NCBI RefSeq assembly: GCF_000622385.1
Contig: NZ_JASD01000008.1
Span: 2,480,001 to 2,544,000 of the forward strand
DNA from: Sulfitobacter noctilucicola
Lineage (GTDB): Bacteria; Pseudomonadota; Alphaproteobacteria; Rhodobacterales; Rhodobacteraceae
Length of the DNA stretch: 64,000 nt
Direction of reading: 5' to 3'
The position numbers and the translations under genes were made by a program. Shown one piece after another: positions 56,447 to 64,000 of the stretch (positions are counted from its first letter, which is position 1; each line of letters starts with the position of its first letter). Under the pieces are notes generated by a model. It worked only from the letters and a program-made list of their open reading frames with translations. It was not told the origin of the DNA and searched no databases.

Positions 56447-56864
56447 GCCAGACCCCGACAGCCATAAGGACAATGCCGCCAGCCCGCGCGAGGCCCAAGG
56501 GTGACACCTGTGCGCCAAACAGCCCGAAATGATCAATTGCCGCGGCCGAGATCAACTGCCCCAGCAGGACAAAGAAAACCGCATTTCCCAGACCGAACAC
56601 CGGCGCGATATAGGTTACGGTCAGGACGTAGAAGGCAATCAGTACGCCCCCCAGAAACAAGGGGCGGGGTGCCGTTGCGAAACGCGAAACCATATGCGGC
56701 CCGGTGGCAATGGCTACGGCCAAGGACGCAACAAGCGCCACAACGAACAAGACCACAGCCGCCGCCGCAGGTGATCCCACGTGCCGACCAAGGCCTGCGT
56801 TCATCGCAGCGAGGATCGGCACACCGAAGCCTGCTATTAACATAATTACAGCATATTGAGCCAT
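56430..56864 (-). CDS. DMT-family YdcZ-like membrane protein
   Basis: A 144-residue protein with about five hydrophobic helices (MAQYAVIMLIAGFGVPILAA, VVLFVVALVASLAVAIATG, GGVLIAFYVLTVTYIAPVFG, VFFVLLGQLISAAAIDHFG, GGIVLMAVGVWLTQQV). It matches the short DMT/YdcZ family (DUF606), single-repeat relatives of EamA that may act as dimers. The substrate is unknown. The last 17 bases overlap the end of the Ldh-family gene. Confidence 0.85.
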   Translation of the reverse strand: MAQYAVIMLIAGFGVPILAAMNAGLGRHVGSPAAAAVVLFVVALVASLAVAIATGPHMVSRFATAPRPLFLGGVLIAFYVLTVTYIAPVFGLGNAVFFVLLGQLISAAAIDHFGLFGAQVSPLGLARAGGIVLMAVGVWLTQQV

Positions 56865-56956
56865 TTCGCGCCTTCCTGCATCAATTTGATTTGAATCATG
56901 GCGGCTGATCCCGCATAGCGCAATGTATCAATATCGACGTTTTGCAGGAGAACGCC

Positions 56957-57367
56957 ATGCACGCTGTTACAACATCTTTCGGGGCCGGTATCGGTCTTGC
57001 TTTGTTGGTCGCATGCGCCCCGGTATCGATGCCTGAACCGGAGGAGGGTCAGGCCTTCTTTGCCGAGAACTGCATGTCGTGTCACGGGAGGGATGGGCGA
57101 GGGAACGGACCCGGGAGCGCTGGCCTCTCGCCCATGCCTCCTGATCTTACACTGCTGGCACGTGGTAACGACGGCATGTTTCCGACCGCGCGATCCCTCA
57201 GCTATATCTGGGGCGATCCGGATCAGGGCCACCTTGCACGTGTGATGCCACAATTCGGCGGGGCCATGGCCGATGATCTGGTTCCGCTTGAAGTGGACGG
57301 CGTGCTGACGCCGACACCGCGCGCTTTGGCGGCTGTGCTGGCCTATCTTGAAAGCATCCAGCGCTAA
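56957..57367 (+). CDS. Lipoprotein cytochrome c (copy 1 of two paralogues)
   Basis: A 136-residue protein with a lipoprotein signal (lipobox LLVAC, Cys20) and one haem c site CMSCH (Cys39, Cys42, His43). A Met-containing segment (RVMPQFGGAM) may give the sixth haem ligand. It is probably an anchored periplasmic electron carrier. CAGGAGAACGCC precedes ATG 56957. The paralogue at 58594 shares the spacing CxxCH, then LLARGNDGMFP versus ITARHDGVFP, and a final LAYL-SIQ versus VAYLQEIQ. Confidence 0.88.
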   Translation: MHAVTTSFGAGIGLALLVACAPVSMPEPEEGQAFFAENCMSCHGRDGRGNGPGSAGLSPMPPDLTLLARGNDGMFPTARSLSYIWGDPDQGHLARVMPQFGGAMADDLVPLEVDGVLTPTPRALAAVLAYLESIQR

Positions 57368-58050
57368 CCGCAGATCCCGTTCAGCTCGACCCCGTCCCAC
57401 GGCAGACGGACATCCCATTCGCGGCTTTGTGGCAGCGGTTTCACTGGCATGACCTGCCCGATGAGGGCGTGTAAACGCGCCGTACGAGAGGCTTGCGGCG
57501 CGAGTGCGCGGCAGCAGACGTATTCTTCAACGATTGAGCCCTGTTGTTCGAAGCCGAAATCGCCGAACCTGCGATCCTTGTTGATTTCAAACAGATATGG
57601 GTCTGCGCTCACGCCGTGTTCTGACGCTGCCCGCAAAGGAGAATAGCCGGTCGTTGCGCGGTTTTGCCATTGCCAGATGTGTGTCAGCTCATGCGCGAAT
57701 AGCATCGCGGCAATCAAGCCGATGCTGTCGGGATAGTCGGGCAGATAATCATCAATGAACCAGTCCTTGTCGAAGAGGATGGTATTGAACAGCGCCACAG
57801 CCGCCGGTTTTGTCGTCACAATCGCTTCCGTAGGCGGCGGCAGGATCAGCTCGCGGCAGGTCGTGCGCGGACGGGGCTTGCGGCGAAAGGTGACTGCACG
57901 CGTAGGTGCGCCATCATGCAGGCGCACGCGGTCCATATCCAATGTCCCGCCATGAATCGTGCTGAGAAAACTGCGTTCGTTTTCGGTCAGGGGTCGCCCG
58001 CACGCACTTAGCAGGGCCATCAGCAGTAACGTGATTAGCGCCGCCTTCAC
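57364..58050 (-). CDS. Lipoprotein with HExxH zinc-peptidase motif
   Basis: A 228-residue lipoprotein (signal with LLSAC, Cys17). A zinc-metallopeptidase motif HELTH (His120, Glu121, His124) is seen in FAHELTHIWQWQNRA, with RAASEHGVSADPY downstream and a further Glu-rich segment (QGSIVEEYVCCRALAP) that could supply the third ligand. The region around resembles DUF4157-like protease domains. The function is unknown. The stop codon overlaps that of cytochrome copy 1 (CTAA). Confidence 0.8.
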   Translation of the reverse strand: MKAALITLLLMALLSACGRPLTENERSFLSTIHGGTLDMDRVRLHDGAPTRAVTFRRKPRPRTTCRELILPPPTEAIVTTKPAAVALFNTILFDKDWFIDDYLPDYPDSIGLIAAMLFAHELTHIWQWQNRATTGYSPLRAASEHGVSADPYLFEINKDRRFGDFGFEQQGSIVEEYVCCRALAPQASRTARLHALIGQVMPVKPLPQSREWDVRLPWDGVELNGICG

Positions 58051-58448
58051 CGTGCGAACGTCGCCGTGGCCATCGCGACAGGCTTGCCCGACGGCTCCGC
58101 AATGAGGGTACAGCGGGTGAACATCATCGACTTTCCGGCCCGCGTGACTTCTGCTTCGGCGCGGATGCTGTCCCCCGATGCAGGGCGTAGGAACTGCGTG
58201 TCGAGGGTCACGGTGCCCACAGGTTCAGGCGTATCCAGATAACCAAAGCAGGCAAAGACCATTGCGGTGTCCGCAAGTGCCGCAAGGGCTTGTCCAGACA
58301 CAATATCGCCGATGCGCGTGATATTCGGGCTGATGGGAATGGTCATCACCAGTCTTTCAGCCGTAATTTCGGTTATCCGGGGCTGAAGGTCGCGCACCCA
58401 AGGGGCGAAGGCCTGATCTAGGATGGTCTGGGCAGTTTCGGGCGTCAT
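58047..58448 (-). CDS. PaaI-family hotdog thioesterase
   Basis: A 133-residue hotdog-fold protein. It contains ISPNITRIGDIVSGQALAAL, ADTAMVFACFGY and a GTVTLDTQFLRPASGDSIRA strand typical of PaaI-like acyl-CoA thioesterases, with a terminal GKPVAMATATFAR. The acyl-CoA substrate is unknown. It overlaps the HExxH lipoprotein gene by four bases (ATGA on the minus strand), so the two are likely coexpressed. Confidence 0.88.
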   Translation of the reverse strand: MTPETAQTILDQAFAPWVRDLQPRITEITAERLVMTIPISPNITRIGDIVSGQALAALADTAMVFACFGYLDTPEPVGTVTLDTQFLRPASGDSIRAEAEVTRAGKSMMFTRCTLIAEPSGKPVAMATATFAR

Positions 58449-58593
58449 GGCAAGCCTTTGGATAAAAAGCGATTGGGTGCCACCCTACGCGGTCGCCAAC
58501 ATGTTTCAAGCACGCAAGGCCTTGCTTTGATCTGGATCACGGCGCCGCCCTGACGCTTGCCCTTAGATGAATGCAGCTCAGGAGGAAAACGAG

Positions 58594-58992
58594 ATGAAAT
58601 ATTTTTCAATGACCTTGATCGGTTTGTGGATGTCCTGCGGTGCGGTGGCGGCACAGGACGCAGATGCGGGTGCGGCTCTATATGATCTGCACTGCGCCGT
58701 TTGCCATGGAGCAGAGGCGCGGGGCGGTGGGCCGCTTGCACCAGCGCTCATCTTGCAACCGCCATCGCTTGCGGACATCACCGCGCGGCATGACGGGGTC
58801 TTCCCGATGTTAAGGGTGGTAACGCGGATCGATGGTCGCGATCCGCTGGTCAGCCACGGCTCCCCGATGCCTGTCTACGGACCGTTCTTTGAGGGCGATG
58901 ATACTGCGCTTAAGACGGAGACAGGACAGCCGATTATGACAAGCAGACCGGTAGCGGATCTGGTGGCATATTTGCAGGAGATACAGGAGTAG
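58594..58992 (+). CDS. Periplasmic cytochrome c (copy 2 of two paralogues)
   Basis: A 132-residue protein with a signal peptide (MKYFSMTLIGLWMSCGAVAA) and one haem c site CAVCH (Cys34, Cys37, His38). It resembles the copy at 56957 in spacing and C-terminus (PVADLVAYLQEIQE). Met residues in SPMPVYGPFF may be the axial ligand. CAGGAGGAAAACGAG is a strong ribosome-binding site. Probably a soluble periplasmic electron carrier, unlike the lipoprotein copy 1. Confidence 0.88.
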   Translation: MKYFSMTLIGLWMSCGAVAAQDADAGAALYDLHCAVCHGAEARGGGPLAPALILQPPSLADITARHDGVFPMLRVVTRIDGRDPLVSHGSPMPVYGPFFEGDDTALKTETGQPIMTSRPVADLVAYLQEIQE

Positions 58993-59060
58993 GGAGAGCT
59001 GCTGTCTTTGGTGATAACTCGGATCGAGCCGCTGAAGCCCTTTCCCAATCATGAAGGGGC

Positions 59061-59165
59061 CAAAGCGACTTTTGCGCATTGGGATGCAAGTTCAGAGCTA
59101 CTAAAGGGTCGCTTTGCCGGTTAGAGGTGCGGTAAGAAAGCGGATCGTTCAGACCGCTGCCTTAC
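59061..59165. repeat. Inverted-repeat-rich intergenic element
   Basis: CAAAGCGAC (59061-59069) pairs perfectly with GTCGCTTTG (59108-59116). A second hairpin pairs GTAAG-AA-AGCGG (59132-59143) with CCGCT-GC-CTTAC (59154-59165). There is no T run. It lies between the convergent cytochrome and parE genes and may be a dispersed repeat or a terminator region. Confidence 0.5.
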
Positions 59166-59188
59166 GACGATAAAAGCGTCCGTACCCC

Positions 59189-61150
59189 TCAAACGTCCAA
59201 CTCCTCCAGATCCGCGAACTTTGCGTTCTCCTGAATGTACTGGAAGCGCAGCTCCGGCTTTTTCCCCATCAACCGCTCCACCAGATCGCCGGTCTCGCCG
59301 GGCAAATCTTCTTGCACGGTCACACGGATCAGCTTGCGTGTTGTCGGGTCCATCGTTGTCTCTTTGAGATCCTTCGCGTCCATCTCGCCCAGACCCTTAA
59401 AGCGTTGCAGGTCGATCTTGCCCTTGCCGCCAAGGCCCTTTTCCATCCAGTGATCCTTCTCAGCATCGTCGGCCACATAAAGACGCTTGGCCCCTTGGGT
59501 GAGGCGGTAAAGCGGTGGGCATGCGAGATAGAGGTGACCACCGTCAATCAGCGGGCGCATCTGGGTGTAGAAGAACGTCATCAGCAGCGCCGCGATGTGG
59601 GCACCGTCCACGTCTGCATCCGTCATGATGATGATCTTTTCGTAGCGCAGATCGTCGATGTTGAACTTGGTCCCCATGCCACAGCCCAGCGCTTCGCAGA
59701 GGTCCGAAATCTCGGCATTGGTGGTTAGCTTGTTGGAGGCGGCACCCAGTACGTTCAGAATTTTACCTTTCAGCGGCAGTAATGCCTGGGTCTTGCGGTC
59801 ACGCGCGCCTTTGCCGGAGCCGCCCGCAGAATCGCCCTCCACAATGAACAATTCGGTGCCGACGCGGTCCTTGGATGTGCAATCCGTCAGCTTGCCGGGC
59901 AGGCGCAGTTTCTTGGTCGCAGATTTTCGCGCCGTTTCTTTTTCCTGACGGCGGCGCAGGCGTTCCTCGGCCCGCAGTACCAGAAAATCGAGGATCGCAC
60001 CGGCGGATTTCGTATCTGCGGCCAGCCAGTTGTCGAAGTGGTCGCGCACAGCGCCTTCGGTCATCTTATGGGCGGATTCGGTCGACAAGCGGTCCTTGGT
60101 CTGGCCCACGAAGGCAGGGTCCGCGATGAAACACGACACCAGCGCACAGCCGCCCGACATCAAATCCTCGCGCGTGATCTGCGCGGCTTTCTTGTTGTTC
60201 GACAGCTCGCCGTAGGCCTTGATGCCTTTAAGGATCGCGGCCCAGAAGCCCGCAACATGTGTGCCGCCTTCGGGCGTGGGGACCGTGTTACAATAGGACT
60301 GGATGAACCCGTCGCGGGCAGGGGTCCAGTTGATGGCCCATTCCACCTTGCCTGCCGCCCCGAATTTTTCCTGAAAATCCACCGTTCCGGCAAAGGCGGC
60401 ATCGGCATACGTCGTGGCCGCGCCCAACGTTTCTTTTAGGTAGTCGGAAAGCCCGCCCGGAAAGTGGAACGTGGCCTCTAGCGGGGTGTCCCCTTCCGCA
60501 ATTGCTGATTTCCAACGGATTTCAACACCCGAGAACAGATATGCCTTGGACTGCACCGATTTATAGAGTTTCGCAGGTTTGAACCTGTGCCCGCCGAAAA
60601 TCTCGGGGTCCGCGTGGAAAGTGACCGTTGTGCCGCGCCGGTTCGGTGCCGCGCCCAGTTTCTCAAGCTTTCCGAGCGGAATGCCACGAGAGAAGCGCTG
60701 CTCGAACAATTCACGGTTACGGGCGACCTGAACCACCATCGAATCCGACAGCGCGTTGACCACGGAAGAGCCCACACCGTTCAGACCGCCAGAGGTCTGA
60801 TAGGCCTTACCCGAAAATTTGCCGCCTGCGTGCAGGGTACACAGGATGACTTCGAGCGCGGATTTGTCAGGGAATTTCGGATGCGGATCAACCGGAATGC
60901 CGCGACCGTTGTCTCGGATCGTAATGGCGTAATCTTCGTGAAGCTCCACCTCGATGCGGTTCGCATGACCTGCGACTGCTTCGTCCATCGCGTTGTCCAG
61001 CACTTCTGCAACCATGTGGTGCAACGCCCGTTCATCGGTGCCGCCGATATACATGCCGGGCCGCAGGCGCACAGCTTCAAGCCCCTCCAACACCTCGATA
61101 GAGGAGGCATCATAGTCGGACGGTTCCTGACCGGAGAGAAGATCGTTCAT
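59189..61150 (-). CDS. parE: DNA topoisomerase IV subunit B
   Basis: A 653-residue type IIA topoisomerase ATPase subunit. GHKL ATP-binding motifs: EVLDNAMDEAVAGHANRIEV, TIRDNGRGIPVDPHPKFP and GGLNGVGSSVVNALSD; the TOPRIM part has TELFIVEGDSAGGSGKGARD, RDRKTQALLPLKGKILNV and IIMTDADVDGAHIAALLMTF. The lengths and the QALLPLKGKILNV motif fit ParE rather than GyrB. ATG 61150 (MNDLLSGQEPS) is the family start; in-frame codons up to 61516 are not coding. It decatenates daughter chromosomes. Confidence 0.96.
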   Translation of the reverse strand: MNDLLSGQEPSDYDASSIEVLEGLEAVRLRPGMYIGGTDERALHHMVAEVLDNAMDEAVAGHANRIEVELHEDYAITIRDNGRGIPVDPHPKFPDKSALEVILCTLHAGGKFSGKAYQTSGGLNGVGSSVVNALSDSMVVQVARNRELFEQRFSRGIPLGKLEKLGAAPNRRGTTVTFHADPEIFGGHRFKPAKLYKSVQSKAYLFSGVEIRWKSAIAEGDTPLEATFHFPGGLSDYLKETLGAATTYADAAFAGTVDFQEKFGAAGKVEWAINWTPARDGFIQSYCNTVPTPEGGTHVAGFWAAILKGIKAYGELSNNKKAAQITREDLMSGGCALVSCFIADPAFVGQTKDRLSTESAHKMTEGAVRDHFDNWLAADTKSAGAILDFLVLRAEERLRRRQEKETARKSATKKLRLPGKLTDCTSKDRVGTELFIVEGDSAGGSGKGARDRKTQALLPLKGKILNVLGAASNKLTTNAEISDLCEALGCGMGTKFNIDDLRYEKIIIMTDADVDGAHIAALLMTFFYTQMRPLIDGGHLYLACPPLYRLTQGAKRLYVADDAEKDHWMEKGLGGKGKIDLQRFKGLGEMDAKDLKETTMDPTTRKLIRVTVQEDLPGETGDLVERLMGKKPELRFQYIQENAKFADLEELDV

Positions 61151-61300
61151 CACAGCGCCTGTTTTATTGGTTTTGTAGGTCACGAGTATGCCAGAGCCTG
61201 CCCGCAGGGGAAAGGGCACATGGCACAGGCGGGCTTGCTTTTGAGCGGTATCGCGGGCCATATCGGGCCAAGGTAAGACCCGTGATGAAAGTCCTAACAG

Positions 61301-62005
61301 ATGAGCGACCCAGACACAGTGCCGATCGACGTCCATTCGCAGAACGAGGTGGAGCCGTCCACTCTGCGTGATCTGCCCGATTGGCTTTATATGATGCGCG
61401 AATATGATGAGCTTTACCGTTTTCTGCCCGCAGGCGGCAGTACACGTATCGCGGGGCATCAACGCAAAGTGCGCGAGGCCATCAGCCGCCTGATCCGCAT
61501 CAATGCCACAGTGCAACTACAACCGCGTGCAGTGAAACCTGTCACCGCACATTTGCGCCGTGCACTGGATGAAGGACGCCATGGCGTCCTTGCGCCTGCG
61601 GTGCGGGCATTGGATGCGGTGTCGCCCTATCTCAGCTGGCAATACGGCTATGAAAAGGTGCCGAAAGGTCTGCAACGCAATTATGCCTACGCGGAACTGG
61701 CCGGGATGCAGGGCCCGATCCTGAGTGACGAGATTATTCTCGGAGTGGTCTTGTTTGCGCCGGGATGTACCTATCCTGCCCATGCGCATCAGGGCATTAC
61801 CGAAAGCTATGTTTGCTTGTCAGGCGCTGTGTCAGAGAACCATCAAGGGGTCTATGTTCCCGGTTCGATGATCTTCAATCCACCCGACCATCTGCACCGC
61901 ATCACTGTTGGTGTGCGCGAACCTGCATTGCTGGCTTATGCGTGGATCGGAGACAAGGCTGATCTGCACGGGCAAAAGATGGTCTTTACCCGCAGTCGAA
62001 AATAA
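61301..62005 (+). CDS. dddL: Dimethylsulfoniopropionate lyase DddL
   Basis: A 234-residue protein with a C-terminal cupin. The metal site is visible: YPAHAHQGITESYVCLSG (His161, His163, Glu168, Tyr170) and DHLHRITVG (His197, His199). The N-terminal half with DLPDWLYMMREYDELYRF, GHQRKVREAISRLIRINAT and LSWQYGYEKVPKGLQRNYAY is that of DddL, not of DddQ or DddW. DddL cleaves DMSP to dimethyl sulfide and acrylate. It is divergent from parE and convergent with a DMT exporter; no other ddd gene is adjacent. The call rests on recall of the family, not on a search. Confidence 0.85.
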   Translation: MSDPDTVPIDVHSQNEVEPSTLRDLPDWLYMMREYDELYRFLPAGGSTRIAGHQRKVREAISRLIRINATVQLQPRAVKPVTAHLRRALDEGRHGVLAPAVRALDAVSPYLSWQYGYEKVPKGLQRNYAYAELAGMQGPILSDEIILGVVLFAPGCTYPAHAHQGITESYVCLSGAVSENHQGVYVPGSMIFNPPDHLHRITVGVREPALLAYAWIGDKADLHGQKMVFTRSRK

Positions 62006-62013
62006 TTCGGCGT

Positions 62014-62916
62014 TCAAACCGGTGGCGGCAACCGTCTGCGCACAGAAATCAGCAAACCGATGGTCAGCACTACAAGTGCCACGATCCCGGTTACACTCAG
62101 CGCCTCCCCCAGAATCAGCGCGCCCAGCAGCGCACCACCCCCCGGAACCGCTGCCAGAATAGAAGACGTGTTCGCGTTGCCGATGGCCCGCGACGCGTGG
62201 GCGATAAATAAAAGTCCTATGAGATTTGGCACGAACCCCTGATACACCGCCTGCAAAAGTAGTGGCCCCATCGGCGCATCGGCCAGACCAGATGGCAAAA
62301 ACAGCGCCCAGATCGGCAGATATATCACCGCGTTCACAATGGTCCCGCAGAAGATGATCTGCATAGACCCGAGCTGCCACCGCTCTGACAGGATCATGTA
62401 GGTGGAAAAGAACATCGCTCCGATGACAAAAAACAGATCACCAACCCACGCGTCCTTGCCGCTGGTCGCGCTGCCATCCCACGTTAGGACGATGGCCGAA
62501 ATCAGGATCAGCGCCGCGCCGGAGAGTTGCCGAAGGCCGGGACGCAGACCAAACAAGATGACACCAAACAGTATGCTAATCAGTGGCAGCACACCGTTCA
62601 TAAAAATTCCGCCGTGTGCCGCAGGCGCATAAAGAAAGCCAGAGAAGACGAGCAGGATGTAGACTGGCCCAAGAATGAACGACAAAACCGCGATCTGGGT
62701 CAGACGCATGCCGCGCCACGGCTTGTAATAGATACACAGCGGCAGTGCGACAATCGATGCCAGCCCGTACCGCATCGCGGCCAGATCGTAGACAGTCAGC
62801 CCGCTGTTGCCCGCAACCCGGCTGACGATAAGCCAGAACGACCATACGAACACAATGCTCCACGCAGCGGCATAGCCGGTAATGGCTGGGGTCTTTGCAA
62901 TGGGCATGAATGGCAT
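62014..62916 (-). CDS. DMT-superfamily (EamA) transporter next to dddL
   Basis: A 300-residue ten-helix protein with two EamA repeats: GYAAAWSIVFVWSFWLIVSR, GPVYILLVFSGFLYAPAAHG, LISILFGVILFGLRPGLRQL and, at the end, LGALILGEALSVTGIVALVV, LTIGLLISVRRRL. The start at 62916 (or 62907) gives the usual length; more upstream codons are not family-like. Its stop lies eight bases from that of dddL. A role in DMSP or acrylate transport is possible but is only inferred from position. Confidence 0.87.
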   Translation of the reverse strand: MPFMPIAKTPAITGYAAAWSIVFVWSFWLIVSRVAGNSGLTVYDLAAMRYGLASIVALPLCIYYKPWRGMRLTQIAVLSFILGPVYILLVFSGFLYAPAAHGGIFMNGVLPLISILFGVILFGLRPGLRQLSGAALILISAIVLTWDGSATSGKDAWVGDLFFVIGAMFFSTYMILSERWQLGSMQIIFCGTIVNAVIYLPIWALFLPSGLADAPMGPLLLQAVYQGFVPNLIGLLFIAHASRAIGNANTSSILAAVPGGGALLGALILGEALSVTGIVALVVLTIGLLISVRRRLPPPV

Positions 62917-63113
62917 CTTTCGGGCGGGTCCTCTTTGGCGATATCGCAAAAGCAGCAGGGGCAGTAGCCCTTTCGCGAGACCGGGTGCGGGTTTTATGCG
63001 GCAACCTGCGTTTCTCATCGGGAAACAGACTGTTTGAAAAAGACGTTTTGGTTAAGACGCGGGAACCATGCTTTTCGGAGTGCAGAGAATTTTAAATAAG
63101 TTGGAGCGTAACG

Positions 63114-63980
63114 ATGTCTGTAACCACCGTGATTAAAAACTTCTGTATTCAACTTGCTTTTGGCGCAGCCCTTACCGGTGTCGGGACGGTCACTGTGGCG
63201 GCAGAAACGCCAGCGCTGCCATCCGCAACTGAAAAGCTAGACATCGCCAAGGCCGGTATCGCGTCTCTTCATATGGTCAATCTGAATACTTGTTACCTAA
63301 TCCAAGGCGGTGCGGACGCAGAATTTACAATGCGTGCAGAAGCAAGCGCGGTCGAGCTGCGCAATCTGATGACCCGCCTCACCACTCTGGGCACCGACAC
63401 CAACACTGCTGTGGAGAAAACCAAAAAAATATCAGAAATCTGGACTGGTTTTTCCGGTATCGTTGCGCAGGTGGCCGCGGCTGATCTGCATTCTATTCCT
63501 GTCGGGCAATATCTGGACCAGCAGCCACGCATTCACAGTGCGCTGCTTGAATTGCGCGACATGCTCGCAGAAAATGACAAACGCCCGATGACAGTCGAAT
63601 CTCAGCGCGAAGTGTACATTTTCGAAGAGAAAATGCTGGTGCGAAAGCTATTGAACAGGGCCTGCCTTCTGAATCAGAACGTGTCACTGGGCAAAAATCG
63701 CATGGCGATCTACGAGCTGAAAGCCGCATTCGAACAGGTGCTGCACGGGCCCCTTTCGCGCTACCTTGCCGCAGAAGAGAAAAAGCAGGTGCGCGAGATC
63801 GCGGCCGCATCGTCAGAGTTTTTTGCAGTATTGGAAAAGATGGAGCTCCAGTCCGAAGAAAAAGGTGCGATGGCGCTCAAGGTGACAGCTGTTGGCGAAC
63901 AACTTATCGAGCAACTCGACCAGCTCGCCTCAATTCCCTACCGCAACGGCTTTATGATGCATCTGTCTCAAAACCGCTAA
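63114..63980 (+). CDS. Exported helical protein, weakly PilJ-type-sensor-like
   Basis: A 288-residue protein with a signal peptide (MSVTTVIKNFCIQLAFGAAL, then TGVGTVTVAAE). The mature part is almost all helical: IASLHMVNLNTCYLIQGGAD, LMTRLTTLGTDTNTAVEKTK, LLELRDMLAENDKRPMTVES, LLNRACLLNQNVSLGKNRMA. Two similar helical halves may form four-helix bundles like those of PilJ-type periplasmic sensors, but no clear signature is present. No transmembrane or signalling domain follows, so it would be a soluble periplasmic protein. Downstream context is cut off by the window end. Confidence 0.7.
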   Translation: MSVTTVIKNFCIQLAFGAALTGVGTVTVAAETPALPSATEKLDIAKAGIASLHMVNLNTCYLIQGGADAEFTMRAEASAVELRNLMTRLTTLGTDTNTAVEKTKKISEIWTGFSGIVAQVAAADLHSIPVGQYLDQQPRIHSALLELRDMLAENDKRPMTVESQREVYIFEEKMLVRKLLNRACLLNQNVSLGKNRMAIYELKAAFEQVLHGPLSRYLAAEEKKQVREIAAASSEFFAVLEKMELQSEEKGAMALKVTAVGEQLIEQLDQLASIPYRNGFMMHLSQNR

Positions 63981-64000
63981 GCAGAACGGATCGGTTGCTC

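Noticed and set aside
61151..61516. N-terminal extension of the parE frame
   Set aside because: The residues do not match ParE and run into dddL; the family start is at 61150.

Overview
The window looks like a piece of chromosome from a marine Roseobacter-group alphaproteobacterium (Rhodobacterales, Sulfitobacter-like). The supporting genes are a DddL-type DMSP lyase, a betI-betC-betB-betA choline-sulfate/choline cluster, a short alphaproteobacterial-type ProS, HdaA next to an AI-2E-family permease and polyphosphate kinase, and a PccR-type regulator beside propionyl-CoA carboxylase genes. It is gene-dense, and I see no tRNA or rRNA gene, no CRISPR array, no recognisable insertion sequence and no prophage.

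Layout. 1-4.3 kb: end of an SDR gene, rpmG, a small lipoprotein, a broken DUF1272 gene, a BI-1/YccA membrane protein, a DUF1127 protein, LysR and XRE regulators. 4.3-12.3 kb: histidinol-phosphatase-like hisN, 8-oxoguanine deaminase and guanine deaminase (convergent), mgtE with 5-formyl-THF cyclo-ligase, a pseudogene with two amber stops, a YmdB-like phosphoesterase and a DMT exporter. 12.4-18.9 kb: two convergent 590-residue SLC13/TrkA-C transporters, yebC, a LysE-type exporter and another DMT exporter. 19-24.5 kb: betI-betC-betB-betA with a clear operator upstream. 24.6-28 kb: secreted thermonuclease, pccR and an MFS exporter. 28-39 kb: pccB, pccA and scpA (methylmalonyl-CoA mutase) with several small unknown genes between them. 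39-46 kb: TerB/DnaJ protein, EEP-family enzyme, VOC proteins, and a minus-strand perM-hdaA-ppk-ppx block. 47.4-56.9 kb: pepT, an orphan peptide-type binding protein, proS, a serine hydrolase, lolC-lolD, an Ldh-family dehydrogenase and a YdcZ exporter. 57-64 kb: two paralogous small cytochromes c around a HExxH lipoprotein and a hotdog thioesterase, then parE, dddL, a DMT exporter and an exported helical protein.

How the genes fit together. The metabolic theme is use of marine osmolytes. BetC releases choline from choline-O-sulfate, and BetA and BetB oxidise choline to glycine betaine. DddL splits DMSP into DMS and acrylate. Acrylate carbon can enter metabolism as propionyl-CoA, which PccAB and ScpA turn into succinyl-CoA. 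The PccR regulator has TTTGCAA-type palindromes at its own promoter and at the pccB/MFS divergent region.

Most notable for a second look: the small lipoproteins and unknown genes lodged between pccB, pccA and scpA, with intrinsic terminators inside the cluster; the DUF1272 gene broken by a 16-nt tandem duplication; the amber-interrupted exported protein near 10 kb; the nested palindromes between betB and betA; and the paralogous cytochrome pair. I did not find a clearly new multi-gene defence or biosynthetic system.
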